Shown: positions 25,397-37,633 of the stretch, piece by piece | Layout of the letters: the number at the start of each line of letters is the position of its first letter | Numbering within the stretch: the stretch's first letter is position 1 | Assembly: GCA_051453625.1 (NCBI GenBank) | Contig: JBOZIK010000001.1 | Coordinates: forward strand, 65,223,293 to 65,287,292 | DNA: 64,000 bases | From: Welwitschia mirabilis | Lineage: Eukaryota; Gnetophyta; Gnetopsida; Welwitschiales | Direction: 5' to 3' | Notes under the pieces: model-generated | The model's database searches: none | What the model was told of the DNA's origin: nothing | What the model saw: the letters and a program-made list of their open reading frames with translations, nothing else | Translations under genes and position numbers: made by a program

Positions 25397-26224
25397 AGAA
25401 TTTTGCTAAACACTTACTTAAAAAAACTATATAGACATATCTAAAATGGAAAAACTACTAAGAGCAATATTCAAAAATTATGTGAAAATTATATAAACAT
25501 TGAAAATTTTTGCCAAATTTTAAAAATAAGGCATAAAAATCTAAAATTTTATTGAAAAATATGAATGTCATACCCCCAAATCAAAACTGAATTTTGTTAT
25601 TAAAGTTTTAAAAGAATTAGAAAACATCAATGTAGAGTTTGAGAATATAAGATAATACATCTTTAGAGGAAAGATGCTTCATATGTGTTATTTTGTTAAA
25701 AAAAGAATAAANNNNNNNNNNNNNNAATTAGGCTTTAATGCAAGGAAAAATAAAAATATAATTGATTAAATGTTTATGAGGGAATGGTGATGTAAATTAG
25801 ATGAAAAATGGTAATGCATATGAAAACTCAGAGAGACATACTACTTAACCTAATGGCCTTGTTTTCTTAAACTTTTTGTAATTTTTTACTTTATTTAATG
25901 AATCTAATCATCATACAAGTAAGGCATGAACTAATTAAACTCATAAAAATTAAAGATCTAGTAAGAAAATCTCAAGTACAATCATTAAAGAAAGAAAAAT
26001 ATTAAAAGTCTTTAATTTCCATATTAATTTACTTTTTATTTTTTACCTTTCTACACCTATGTGCATCTTTACTTCAAGCATTTTTATCTTATCAAGAATC
26101 CAATGTTATGAAACTTTTCTTTCAATAGAGTTAAGCATGTTATTCTTGAAGAATTTAGTGCTACATTACCAGTAAGCATTTATAGTCCACATGCAGTTAA
26201 ATGTACCATAAATATATCATTAGA
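25397..26224 (-). mobile_element. Internal remnant of Athila/Tat-like element, 3' part
   Basis: AT-rich sequence between the PPT and the copia insertion. No protein domain was recognised. It contains a 14-N gap at 25712-25725. Confidence 0.55.
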
Positions 26225-27654
26225 TCTCATTAGTAAAATCCTAATTTTGATGATTTTACTTGTTAAATATGATGTTTCTAAAGTGTATAAAAGATATTAG
26301 AGAGTATCAAGATTGTAGATAAGTATCAAATTAGACAAAATGTAAATCTAAAGAAATATAATAGGGTGTACTCATAAAGATAAAATTTCATGAAGAATAA
26401 ACAAAGTTGACTAAAAACATTCATAGGTATGAAGACATCTATGATAAAGACATTTGCTCTAATGAGATATCTAGGCTAAATTTGAAGCTAACATGGCTAA
26501 GAGATGTCTATCTAAATAAATATACCTAAGTTGAACCATGAAGTTGAGATAGCTGAAAGACATCTAGCCTATGAGAGATGTCTATAAAACATTAACTCAT
26601 GAAAGAAATCTACTAAATTAAAGACATCTATGCTAAACTAAAAAAGCTAATAGATGTCAATTGTGTCAAGGTAAATTATTTAATTTCTAAAAAATTAGGT
26701 AAGTTTTAAATGATGAATTCATAATGCCTCAGGTTTAAAAACATAATAGTTCAAAGCTTGTTGAAATATGGATAGTTTAACTAAAGATGTCTTTCAAGAT
26801 GAAGATATATTCCTATGTGAGATGTCTACTTTAGTGAAGATATCTATCCTAAAAAATTGATTAAAAATAACATAGTAATCAAATCATTAAATATTAGAAA
26901 TTTATATATATTTCATTTCATTTAAACTATTTAAAATATCTATTTCATTAGATCAAAGGCTAAGAAGACCTCTCAAGTATAAAATGGAAAAAGAGTGAAG
27001 AGAAAAGGATTATTTGGATGGGTAATTAGTACTAAATTAGAAGAAATATATATTATTAATGAAGAAACTAATTTCTTGAAGACATTATTTAATCTTTGGC
27101 ACTCCAACTACTACAAAACTCTAATCTTAAATATTTTTGAATGATTACATTAAGGAGAATCCAAGCTATCATCAACGTGATGCCATTTCAAGAATGTTAT
27201 TCTTTCTTTACATTTTCCATTAGTACTTCATTATAAGACTATTAGATTATTAAATTCATTCCTTCTAGTTAATAACTTTTAATCATCTTCTTTTGTTGGA
27301 TTCCTTTCTTAGGAATTTCGAAGTGTAAGGTAATCCCTATATAAGTATACTTAATTAGTGCTTGAGAGCACTATTGTATTTGATCTATTGTAAATCTTGA
27401 AGGGAATAAAATGTTACATTATAAAAAGCATCTCATTTTTATGTAATATTGGTGATGCTCCAAAACCATTATTTTTACAAGTTAAATATATTTAGAAGTA
27501 TGAAGGGAAGCTATCCACTAAGTGTAAATGTACCTAGGTTAGAAAAATATGTTAAATTAGTAAGGTTTTCATTGTATATTTTGATTTTTTTCTATTATAA
27601 ATTTTTATTTAGTCAAACTCATTCACCCCTCCCCTATAAGTTCAATGATCCTCA
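26225..27654 (+). mobile_element. 5' LTR of SIRE-like copia element
   Basis: It aligns along its length with 33670-35096. It ends GATCCTCA immediately before the PBS. Its first half holds at least seven AGACATCT or AGATGTCT octamers between 26433 and 26827. The terminal CTCATTCACCCCTCCCC segment is shared with the other LTR. Confidence 0.8.
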
Positions 27655-27656
27655 AT

Positions 27657-27668
27657 TGATATTAGAGC
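27657..27668 (+). other. Primer-binding site, initiator tRNA-Met type
   Basis: TGATATTAGAGC matches 10 of 12 bases of the common plant tRNA-iMet primer-binding site, two bases after the LTR end. Confidence 0.75.
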
Positions 27669-27707
27669 AGATACTCATGTAAAGGAGTAACATTCTTCTT
27701 AAATAAA

Positions 27708-28700
27708 CTATGGAAGGGGTGCCATCCATCAGAAATTCACTCTTTAATGGAATAAAATATGCCTATTGAAATATAAGGATGCAAATGTACTTATAATCAT
27801 TTGAGTATTAGATTTAGAAAATAATTAAAGATGGATACTCATAATCTACAATAATCATTATAGATGCTATAGGAAACACTATCACTTAAATCAAACCTAG
27901 AATGAACTAATAAGATAAAGAAAAGATATTCTTCATGTATAACTCAAGGGGAACAAATTGTTCTAATACTTAGCCTTTACAATATAGAAATTCAATTGAA
28001 TAGCTAGATGAAAAACTACATAAGTGATATGAAACATCCTATTGAAAGCATATGAAGGAATCTCAGCTATCATGCAATAAAATTGTATTATTTAGACTAA
28101 TCAATTCAAAAACTTAAAGATGAATAATGGAGAGAAATTACATGAATACTTTACAAGGATCTCTAACATTGTGAATTTTATATGTAACATTAGTAAGAAT
28201 CCTTTAGAGACCAATGTAATTTAAAAGGTTATTAGATCCTTAACTCTAGAATACAGAGTAAAAACAACTACAATGAAAGAATCATGATACTTTAACATAA
28301 TGAAGATTAAGGAATTACAAAAGTCCTTAATGCTTATAAGATGAATATCATTTAATATGATTCTCTTAATGAGAATTTTATTGCTTTTAAAGCTAATAAA
28401 AACTAAAACAAGGTTCCAAATATAAATCAAAAAAAGCTTTAAATAGAGATGATTCAAAATAAGATGTGGAGGAATAACTTTTTCTAATTACAAGGCACAT
28501 TAAGAGGCTTTTTAATGAAAAAAATAATAGCAGAGATAACTATAAAAAACTATCTAGATTTTAAGCCAAAGGTAAGTTCAAAGATAAATCTTCTATTACT
28601 TCTTCTCTTTTCTCTAAGAATGATATTTCCAAACTAGATTGTTGGTTTTATGGAGGACAAGGACATATAGCTTCAAAATATCTAAGCTCTAATAGATTAT
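27708..28700 (+). pseudogene. Copia gag remnant with degenerate zinc knuckle
   Basis: In the plus strand, MEGVPSIRNSLFNG and YAY-NIRMQMYLQ-like segments just after 27708 match the N-terminal copia gag domain. The 28000-28560 part corresponds to the UBN2-type helical region. Near 28640-28680 the knuckle reads DCWFYGGQGHIASKY, where the second and third zinc ligands (Cys) are Tyr. Many stops break the frame. Gag would form the particle and bind RNA. This copy is dead. Confidence 0.75.
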
Positions 28701-29379
28701 AGGAAAAAGACCAAATAAGAGAGCTTAAGAGGGAGATATCTTACTTAACAAGTTAGGATCATGATGAATATGGAACTGAAATAGAAACCTTAGAGAACAA
28801 AAAATATCATCAATCCTACATGGTCATAATACACATTCAAAGTAACCATAAAGAAGAAAAATGATAACTAGAATGAGAAAGTGAAAAATAAATATGTATG
28901 TAACTTTACGACATGTATGATTCAATTTCCAAAGAGTTCATTAAGTCGTAAAAAGATGTTCCAAAATCAAAAGAATTCTTCATTCTTATGAACTAACACA
29001 TGAATAATAAAAGGATTCATGTAATACTAAGAGAAATGAACAAACTTAGCTCTCAACTCTAAGATTAGTAAGCTAATACATGAATTGAAGAATTTTAGAT
29101 AGGAACTTGCTATTCCTAAGAGAATTAATGATACGTTTACCTAAGAAAAGAAGATCTTAAATATCATCCTTGCATAGTGTAGGAGTCCAAATGATAAAAC
29201 TAGCTTAGTACAAAACAAAGCATCCACTCGTACTTTAGCATTATTTTTTAACAAATGGAACTACAAGCTAGGATATGAGCTTGTAGCTTACATTAATATT
29301 ACTATGTGCTATTACTTCTATAAACATGGTCATTATTAATATAATGATACATTTAATTTTAATAATAAATACTATGCTA

Positions 29380-29880
29380 ATATTGTTAAAAGTCCAAGAA
29401 TTATAATATAACATTTTGTCTAAACTAAACCAAATTAGATATGAATTCCAAAATCAAGGATATTTCTTTTATCTCACATTGCATTACATCCTATGAAGAG
29501 AGATCTATGGTATGTTGGAAATAAATGTTTAAGACATATAACTAGTAAAAATATAGTTTTACTACCTTGGTTAAGCAAAATAAAGAAATGGTTACTTTTG
29601 ATGACAACATAAAAGCTCCCATTAAAGATATTAGAATTATTAGAGAGGTAATATTCTTGAGATAAAATATGTATTTTAAGTTGAAGGTTTAAAACATAAT
29701 CTACTTAGTATTAATCAATTATATGATGTAAGTTTCTTTGTAACTTTTATCAAAGATGATTTTATCATAAAATATCAGAATTAAAAAAAGGTCTTATTTT
29801 CTAAAATTATAAAATCAAATGTTTATATTACTACATTACAAGTTAATTCTAATAAAATAGCCAAGTGTTTTTTAAGCATT
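29380..29880 (+). pseudogene. Copia protease and pre-integrase remnant
   Basis: The frame near 29500 reads RDLWYVGNKCLRHITSK. In copia proteins this place holds the aspartic protease motif (W-x-x-D-S-G-x-x-x-H-M-T); here the D-S-G triad is Gly-Asn-Lys, so catalysis is lost. It continues with VTFDDNIKAPIKDIRII and, after a frameshift, NIIYLVLINYMM, as in the segment before the integrase. No integrase follows. Confidence 0.75.
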
Positions 29881-29899
29881 ATAGGTAAAGTAAAGCAGG

Positions 29900-30660
29900 T
29901 CTTATAGGATTGTAAGGAAAAAGACATTTCAATGAGCTAAAGAACAAAAATGCATGAGGATAAACATGGTAAGGAAGTTGATCAAAAGCTATACAAAGGT
30001 GTGATTGGTAGTTTCTTATGTCTTATAGCTACTAGACTTGATATTATATTAAACATAGGAATTTATGCTTATTATTAGAGTAATATTAAATAATCACATC
30101 TTAGCACTATTAAAATAATATTTCATTATTCAAAAGATACTATGCATTAGGGTTTTTGGTATTTAAAGAACTCTTGCATTGACCTAGTTGGGTATTGTGG
30201 TGTGGACTAGGAAGGTTTTAAGGATGATAGAATAAGTAATAGTGAATACTACTTCTTACTATAATACTATTTGATGTCATAGAGTAGAAAAAATCGAAAT
30301 TAAACAATTATTCTAATAGCTAAAGTGGAGTACATCTTTGGTAGAAGTTACTGTGCTTAAATACCTTGTATGAAGAAAATATTAAAGAATTTTGTACTTA
30401 TCATGAAGAACATTCCCATTTACTATGATAAAAAAAAGTTTCAACAACATCTCAAATAATCCTATTTAGTATTCTAAAACTAAAAACTTTAAGATCGAAC
30501 ATTACTTCCTTAGAAACATGTGTAAAATAGAGACATTACATTTGATTATGTTTAAATGGATAACTAACTCACTAATGTATTCATCAAAATATTAAGTGGA
30601 CATAAGTCTATCAAACTATGTTAAAATGTATGTATTGGGACTTATCCAATGAGATAAGTC
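29900..30660 (+). pseudogene. Copia RT tail and RNase H remnant
   Basis: KEVDQKLYKGVIGSFLCLIA (about 29956) is the end of the copia RT domain. It is followed by a segment with SHLSTIKIIFHYSKDT, a GYCGVD block, and an AKVEYIFG region, which match the RNase H domain. The A-E-x-E-Y catalytic block is degenerate (AKVEY). Because it follows the protease directly, about 2 kb of integrase and RT has been lost. Stops are frequent. Confidence 0.8.
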
Positions 30661-30829
30661 TATAGTTAACCTCTCTTAAATCTCAATTAAGCATCTTAAT
30701 TATTGATATCTTATGAGTTAAGATATTAGCTACACATATTAGACATGTCCATATTATGATTAGTAGTAGAAGTTTATTTTATATTTTATCTCTAATGTCA
30801 TTTTTATAGGTAATTAATGTTGATGTTAG

Positions 30830-31150
30830 TTGTAAACGATCTAGAAATTTATTATTTTGTAAGAAAGGTATCTTTAAATATGCAAATGTCTTCTATGAAG
30901 ATTTGTTTAAATGTATAGATTTTTATTTCATAGATTTGTGTAAATTATGCAGATGTCTTTGGAGGTTAGCTATCTATTTTTTTAATTTATGTTTTTGAAA
31001 TATATGTCTTTATTTTAGTAGATATCTTTGCTATGATCATGTAAGAATTAAATAATTTTATCAAAAGACATCTGTAAGGTATGTAGACATTGATTTTTGT
31101 CATTATAAACATATTTCATTTAATAGACATCTTTGATGTAGTACATCAAA
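30830..31150 (-). repeat. Inverted LTR-like fragment inside the copia element
   Basis: It carries AGATGTCT/AGACATCT and related octamers. In reverse complement, about 31040-31075 resembles 34140-34185 of the same element's LTR (AATTATTTAATTCTTACATGAT-like). It lies between RNase H and the 3' extra region. This is an old insertion or an inverted duplication; ends are not defined. Confidence 0.45.
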
Positions 31151-31419
31151 ATTAAAAATGCACCAACAATGAGGGTTTCATGCCTTTTTAAATAGGAAAA
31201 GAACATCAGTCCTTATTTTAGTCCTCTACTCAGTATATATCCCCATCAAAGTGCTCTAAATCCTTTCTTTTATTAGATCACTTGGCATAGACATATTTGA
31301 GTTGAAAGAAGTCTACACAACAAGTAAATTAGGTGTCATTTTTATGATAGGTGCTCATTATTTTTTATTCTTTTCAATATTTTTTGTCAAAGTTAAATTC
31401 TTTTAGTTTTTTCTCTTAA

Positions 31420-33340
31420 AAATGATGAGTATAAATCCCTCTGGTTTTTTAAAAGAAAAGGAACCTATTCATAAAACATAGAGATCTTACTATAAACCAT
31501 AGTTTTATCATGAGTTAACAACAAAATGGTTTAAGACTTGGGACAAGAACTCTATCATTGCACAGAGCACCCTTAGCTTTCAGAAACATAGAAAAGATTT
31601 GTTACTTTCATAGTTCTCTTGTCTTAGTTATAACATGTTAACTTAGTTTAAATAGAGCATCTTAAGACTAATAGTTTATGAGTTCTATGATGATATTGAT
31701 GAAATAGATGACTTCACTAGTATATTTTAGACACACATAAGAGGNNNNNNNNNNNNNNNNNNNNNNNNNNNNNNNNNNNNNNNNNNNNNNNNNNNNNNNN
31801 NNNNNNNNNNNNNNNNNNNNNNNNNNNNNNNNNNNNNNNNNNNNTGTTAACTTAGTTTAAATAGAGCATCTTAAGCCTAATAGTTTATGAGTTCTATGCT
31901 GATATTGATGAAATAGATGACTTTACTAGTATATTTTAGACACATATAAGAGGTATCTCTTTCTTTCTCAATCCTAGTTTTGTCAATTTTTCACTTGACA
32001 TTGATGATTTAGAAATCCCTCAATTATACATGTATTCCTTTAATAACATCTTTACATGATGTTTTATTAATATTTTAATATGTACTTTAAGTTGTATTAT
32101 TTTTGAGCATTTATATATAAAATTTAAAGAGAATGTAAAACAAAAATAAATGGTATATAATGTTTTAATATTTAACTTAATTACAGTTTATAATATTCTA
32201 CTATATGAACACAACTATAGTTACTGTAGTTCCATGTAAACATTTATAGTATACTACTTACTTATAGGGTTAAAATTGATCTTGATTTCATATTATGCAT
32301 GAACATCATTACCCTATCTCATAAGGGTTAAACTTTGGATTATCCTTAATTGATTAGCCTCATCAGTAGTAATGCTAGTATATCAGTTCTGTAGATTAAT
32401 CTTATTCAATCTAAGAATCTACTTTTAGAGTTTAGTAAAAAGTAGTGTGTACTAGTACAAGTAAGGAAAGGAATAAGAAAAAGGCCTTTTAAGGTATAGT
32501 TTCAAAGATCTCAATATAAAACTATTCATAGTTACTCATTGGTGAATAAGGATTTCCAAAAAATTGTAAAATTAATGGATAATATTAGCTAAAAACTTTT
32601 GCAACTAAAGAATTATAGATAGATATTTCATAAGGAAAGTACTCATAGGTGGTTGAAAATCCATGGGGACTTTCACATGATCCAATTTAGAGGAAGAGTC
32701 TAAGATAGAGGTACCAATAGCACCTCCTGCCATATGTTATGAATCAAGTAGAGTAGAGGGTTCAGATACTTTAGAGTCAGTAGGGAGTCACACTTTTAGT
32801 AAGATCCCTAAGCTCTATCATAAGGTCTAGAATATGCTCAAGGAGAATAGAAAGTAGACTTATAGAACTTATATGATGAGCCCCTTTTGTTCTGTAGGTC
32901 TCATTACAAGCTTCTTATTCATCATTTTACATAGTTACCTTTAGCACTATGTGTACCATCATCACCTTGTCTTCCATTATTTCCACCACCACTCACATTT
33001 CCCATTCATATACTACCACTTGGCTTAACTTCATCTCCTATACCTAGTTTTTATAAGACCTTCACTTCTAGTCTTTTTGGCACATCCATCACCCCTCAGA
33101 CATACACTCGTATGAGGAGATAGGCCTCCCAAGGTTATGAAGAGACACACAGTGTTCGTTATAGAAATAACATATGACTTCATTCATATAATCTTTATCC
33201 TACCTCATTTAGACTTTTATCACTAGAGATGATAATGATTATAGTCAAAAAAGATGGAGAAGATGGCAGAGCAGACTGCACCTCCTATATGAGTTTTAAG
33301 CATGTGAACTTAAGATGAATGGTCAGACTTCCTGTAAGTG
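31420..33340 (+). pseudogene. 3' extra ORF region of SIRE-like element
   Basis: After RNase H the plus strand still shows protein-like tracts: MMSINPSGFLKEKEPIHKT near 31420, VYEFYDDIDEIDD at about 31675-31715, FFLNPSFVNFSLDIDDLEIP near 31965-32020, and an S/T/H/P-rich part to about 33130. The EFY segment resembles a plant transposon protein domain found in the extra ORF of some retroelements. I can neither establish its function nor call it envelope-like. Stops interrupt it, and part is duplicated across the false gap at 31745-31844. Confidence 0.45.
31627..31962. other. False gap: about 118-bp overlap around 100 N
   Basis: Sequence from TGTTAACTTAGTTTAAATAG (about 31627) to ACATAAGAGG (31744) is repeated right after the exactly 100-N run (31745-31844) from 31845, with about four mismatches. 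This looks like two overlapping contigs, perhaps two haplotypes, that were scaffolded but not merged. Confidence 0.85.
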
Positions 33341-33660
33341 ACATCATAGTTGATACTTACTTTACATTTTAACATACATATATTGATGATTTTTTAATTA
33401 ATTTCTGAACTTTTATTTTTTATATTTAGTGTGACTTCTTATATTTTTACTTTTCATGTATCTAGAATTCCAATATATTAGCACTACTTTTTGTTTACTA
33501 TCTTGAAATAAATATCAATGTATTTTTCCAATGGTTTCACTTCTTACAATTTTTAAATGGCTTATGTAATGAATTATAATTCATTTTTGATTAATGTTAT
33601 TTCAAGTAAAATTAAAAATAATTATATTAATAAGATTTTTCAAGTTTTAAACATCATTAA

Positions 33661-33669
33661 AATAGGGAA
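33661..33669 (+). other. Polypurine tract of SIRE-like copia element
   Basis: AATAGGGAA (33661-33669), preceded by further A's, lies directly before the 3' LTR start. Confidence 0.6.
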
Positions 33670-35096
33670 TATTATTAATAAAATTCTAGTTTTGATGATT
33701 CCACTTATTAAATAGGATGTGTCTAATGTATAGATAGGATATTTGAGAACACAAATCCTAAATAAGGATAAAACTAGTCAAAACTTAAATGTAAATAAAT
33801 GTAGTAGGTTATATTCATGAAGCCTAAATTTCATAAAAGCTTAAGCTTAATGTTCATGAAAAATAAAGAAAGTTGATGAAAGATGTCTACAGGTCTGAAT
33901 ATGTCTATGATAAAGACATATTCTCTAATGAAGAAATTTAGGCTAAATTTTAAGCTAATGTATGTGAGAGATGTTCAATTCAAATAAAGACATCTAAGCT
34001 AAACCATGAAGCTAAGATAGGTAAAATATGTCTAGTCTATATAAAATATCAATGCTACATCAACTAATGAAACATGTATATTGAATTAAAGATGTCTAAG
34101 GTAAACTGAAAAAGGTAATAGAGGTTAGTTATTCCAAGATGAATTATTTACTTTCTAAGAAATTATAATTCTTACATGATGAATTCATGATGCGTAAGGA
34201 TTAGGAGACATAATAGTTCAAAGCTTGCTAAAATTTGAGTAGTTTAACTAAATATGTCTTTTAGGCTAAAGATGTATACCTGTGAGAGACTTCTACTATA
34301 GTAAATACATCTATTCCAAAAAATTTTAAAAATATAAAATAATCATTGAATAACTAAATATTAGTTATTTATAGCTATTGCATTACATTTAAACAATGTC
34401 AAACAGCTATTTAATTAGGATAAAGAATAAGAAGATCTTTTAACTATGAAATGGAAAAAAATGAAAGGATTACTTGAATGGATGATTAATACTAAATAAG
34501 AGTAAATCTATGTTCTTGATGAAGAGACTCATTTCTTGAAGACATTTCTTGATCTTTATCACTCCAATACTATAAAACTTTTCTGATAAAAATTCATGAG
34601 TAATTACACCAACAAGAACTCATGATATCATCAACATGATAGAATTTTAATCTTGTTATTCCTTCTTTGCATTTTCCATTGGCATTTCATTATAAAACAT
34701 CAAATTATTGAATTCATTCATTCCAGTCTACAAGTTTTATTCATCTTCTTTACTAGGTTCTCTTGCTTGGGGAATCTAAAGTGTAAGTTATTCTTTCAAG
34801 TGCTTAAGTGTACCATTGTATTTGTTCTACTATAGTCCCTAAGGGAAAAAAGTGCTTCTTTACAAGGGACATCTGATTTCTGTGTAATATTGGTGGTGAT
34901 CCAAAACCACTTTTTTTTTAGTTAAAGATACCAAGAGGTGTAAAGAAAATCTACCCTCTAAGTGTAAATGTAATAATGTTGGCATACCAAACTAAATCAA
35001 TAAGGCCTTTAATATGGATTTTTACTATTTTCTATTATAAATCTTTATTTAGTTAAATTTATTCACCCCTTTTTCCTATGAATTCAACGATCCTTA
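33670..35096 (+). mobile_element. 3' LTR of SIRE-like copia element
   Basis: It aligns with 26225-27654. It starts TATTATTAAT, probably from TG, and ends GATCCTTA, probably from CA. The open frame at 34653-34835 lies inside the LTR and is not a gene. Confidence 0.8.
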
Positions 35097-37612
35097 GATA
35101 TAAATTTTCAACAGGTATCCATAGCCCTAATATAGTTAACTAAAACCTATAAAACTCATTAGTAAATAAAATGTACTTTTGAAGAAGAGATATTATATTT
35201 TTTTTCTCTTTTGATTCTACTTCTCATATATGTTTTTGTATATAGTACAGAGATCATTAATTATTTATCCTAATTAAGAATCAATATTATCCCTTTAAAA
35301 AAATAGTATAGCATGAAAGTGGAATTTACCTTTTTATCAATTATTTATTTTTTAAATTAAAGACTTAAGGAAAGATAAACTTAACACAATAATTCAGAAT
35401 AAGCATAATGTTTTTTTTAAATGAATACAAGTGTAATTAATCTCAATTAAAACTACAATGACATAATATCCATTTATTATTAGGTTAATTATTAAAGTCC
35501 ATCAACCAATATCATTAGGTATCAGATTTTCATAAATGAATTGGTATGGTGAATGATTGATGCGAATTATCAAATAATGCTAAAGTGGAAAAATTGGATG
35601 GTAATATTTAAGGAAATGATGGCTTATTCTATTATGTAGATGAAATTTGGGATTTTCTAAATGAAAAGGCTTAAGGCAATGATGGTACAAATGGTAGTGC
35701 CTGGGTAGTTTAATGAGAAATACACCTGATATTATTTTTAGTATGAATGGCCTACCCATCCTAATCTAATATAAAAGAAAAATCTAATATAGAACTATGC
35801 AATTAAATTTAGATGTTATAAAAATAGGGTTTTTTAAGGTAATGCATGGGTAAATGATTAAGATAATGAAGACCGTAATGGTTATGATCAGACAAGGAAT
35901 GAAACATTATCTATATAGATTTTTATGCATGAGTTTAACAAATCATAGAAATCACTAATGCAAATAATAAATCTTAAGTATTTAATATCTCAAAATAGTA
36001 CATCCTATAGCTTTTTAATTCTTTCTTAATAAGTCTTAAAAGATATTGTTTGAATAGGAAGGCAAAGATGATTCTGAAACTAGTAGTAAATGAACTTATT
36101 CATTAAAACAATCATCAAGAGATGGTATTCATGCTAAATAAGGTTTATCTTCTTGATTAATACTTGAATCTTACTCAAAATATGAAACAATTTTCTTATG
36201 AAGTTGTTGGAGGAAAAAAAAAAGATAAAGATTCAGCACATTATGGACTAGATGTGAGTTCTTTCTTACTTTTGTCTTCTTCATTAGGATTGATACATGG
36301 CTTATTCTTAGATGTATAACTCTCTTCAAGTAATTACTCATCCTTTAATGATTGCTTATCCTTTACATCCTCATTGGTTACCTTCAATTTGTATAAGATA
36401 TAACTTGGATATTATTGATTTAAATGTTCTCAATTCTTTTAAGGCTTTAAAGACTTTTGGGATTATACTCATGAATTATCGGAATGTTTTCCTTTTATTT
36501 TTGATTTAATGTATTAATTATGTGGAAATTGGCTTGATTTAATTATTAAATACTTTGCTCAAGTTTTTTCAAGATGTAAAAGATTCCTTGATTGATTTGT
36601 ATTTGAGATTTCATGAACTTTTTAAAAATGTCTTCCAATGAAATAAGGGAGAAGATGAAGGGTTTTCATAAGAAAATTAAGAATTAGAATTAGAAGATAA
36701 AGGGTATTAACAAGATGATGAAGAATATGTATCATAAGTAATGGTGAAAAACTTAGGATCAAACTCTTTTTGTTGAAAGTAAGGATTTTCAAACTTTAGA
36801 TCATAAAGAGATTGATATCTATGAAGCAGGGTCTAGATATTGAAGATAATCTCTAATGATTAGCTTAGTATTAAAAGGATCTCAAAGTTTAAAATGGTAT
36901 AGATTATCACTAAGGAAAGGTAAAGGGGAAAATTCAATTTCAAGATCAACATTAAATTTCATATTAGATTTGGAATGGATTTGACAAAATGGTTTGCATT
37001 TAGAAAGAAAATTTATGAATGCTCAAGGCCTAGTTGGATTTAATAAAAAATGAAATGATAATATAGAAGGAAAACATAAGCCACGAAAAAACCAGATAAA
37101 CATGGTATTGCAAAAAATCAAATAGAAACTAAAAATTCTAATCTATGTATGTAGTACTAAAATTAAAATATACTATATTTAAAAATGTAGAAAAAGAAAG
37201 AGAGGGAAGAGATTTATTATCTATCTTCTTTATTTTCAATTTCCTTGAATTTATAATTTTTATTACTTTCAAACTAGGTAGTAAAACTTATACAGAATAG
37301 CTAATACTACATACAAAGCAATTGATATAGCATAGATATTTTAGGTTAGAACTAAAACACTTAATGAAAACTTCAAAGAACTAGAAAAAAAGGACATCTT
37401 CCAATATCACTAGATATGTATCATAATAACCAATAGAGAGCATAAAAACTAATATAAATGCAAAAATTTATATGAAAAAAGAACCAATTTAGTTAAAATT
37501 AGAATGAATGAGTGTCAACCACTAGAAAAGAGGAGGGAAAGCTAAAAACTATAATGAAAGAAAAGAAAAGAAAAACTATGCATGCCCACTATAAATCTAC
37601 CATGTCATCATT
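35097..37612 (-). mobile_element. Internal remnant of Athila/Tat-like element, 5' part
   Basis: About 2.5 kb between the nested copia element and the PBS. I saw no gag or pol motif on the minus strand. The plus-strand frame at 36312-36509 has no recognisable domain. G-rich AATGATGG-type segments occur at about 35600-35900. Confidence 0.5.
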
Positions 37613-37628
37613 CCTAATAATGGTGCCA
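37613..37628 (-). other. Primer-binding site, tRNA-Asp-like, decayed
   Basis: The minus strand reads TGGCACCATTATTAGG. Against the known Athila/Tat PBS complementary to tRNA-Asp (TGGCGCCGTTGCCGGG) the differences are mainly G-to-A and C-to-T transitions, as expected from methylation decay. Confidence 0.6.
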
Positions 37629-37633
37629 AAATA

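Larger units (their letters stand above)
26225..35096 (+). mobile_element. SIRE-like Ty1/copia element with an internal deletion
   Basis: Direct LTRs 26225-27654 and 33670-35096 (about 1.43 kb each) frame gag, protease, the tail of RT, RNase H and a long 3' extra region. PBS and PPT place it on the plus strand. Integrase and most of RT are missing: the protease segment is followed almost at once by the last part of RT. LTRs starting with an ATCCTAATTTTGATGATT-like segment, their length and the extra 3' region resemble the SIRE/Maximus group. A direct TTAGA occurs at 26220-26224 and 35094-35098; it could be the target duplication, but it overlaps my LTR end by three bases. Confidence 0.8.

Noticed and set aside
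26220-35098. TTAGA direct repeat as a firm target duplication of the SIRE-like element
   Set aside because: It requires the 3' LTR to end three bases earlier than the alignment suggests, so it is recorded only as possible.
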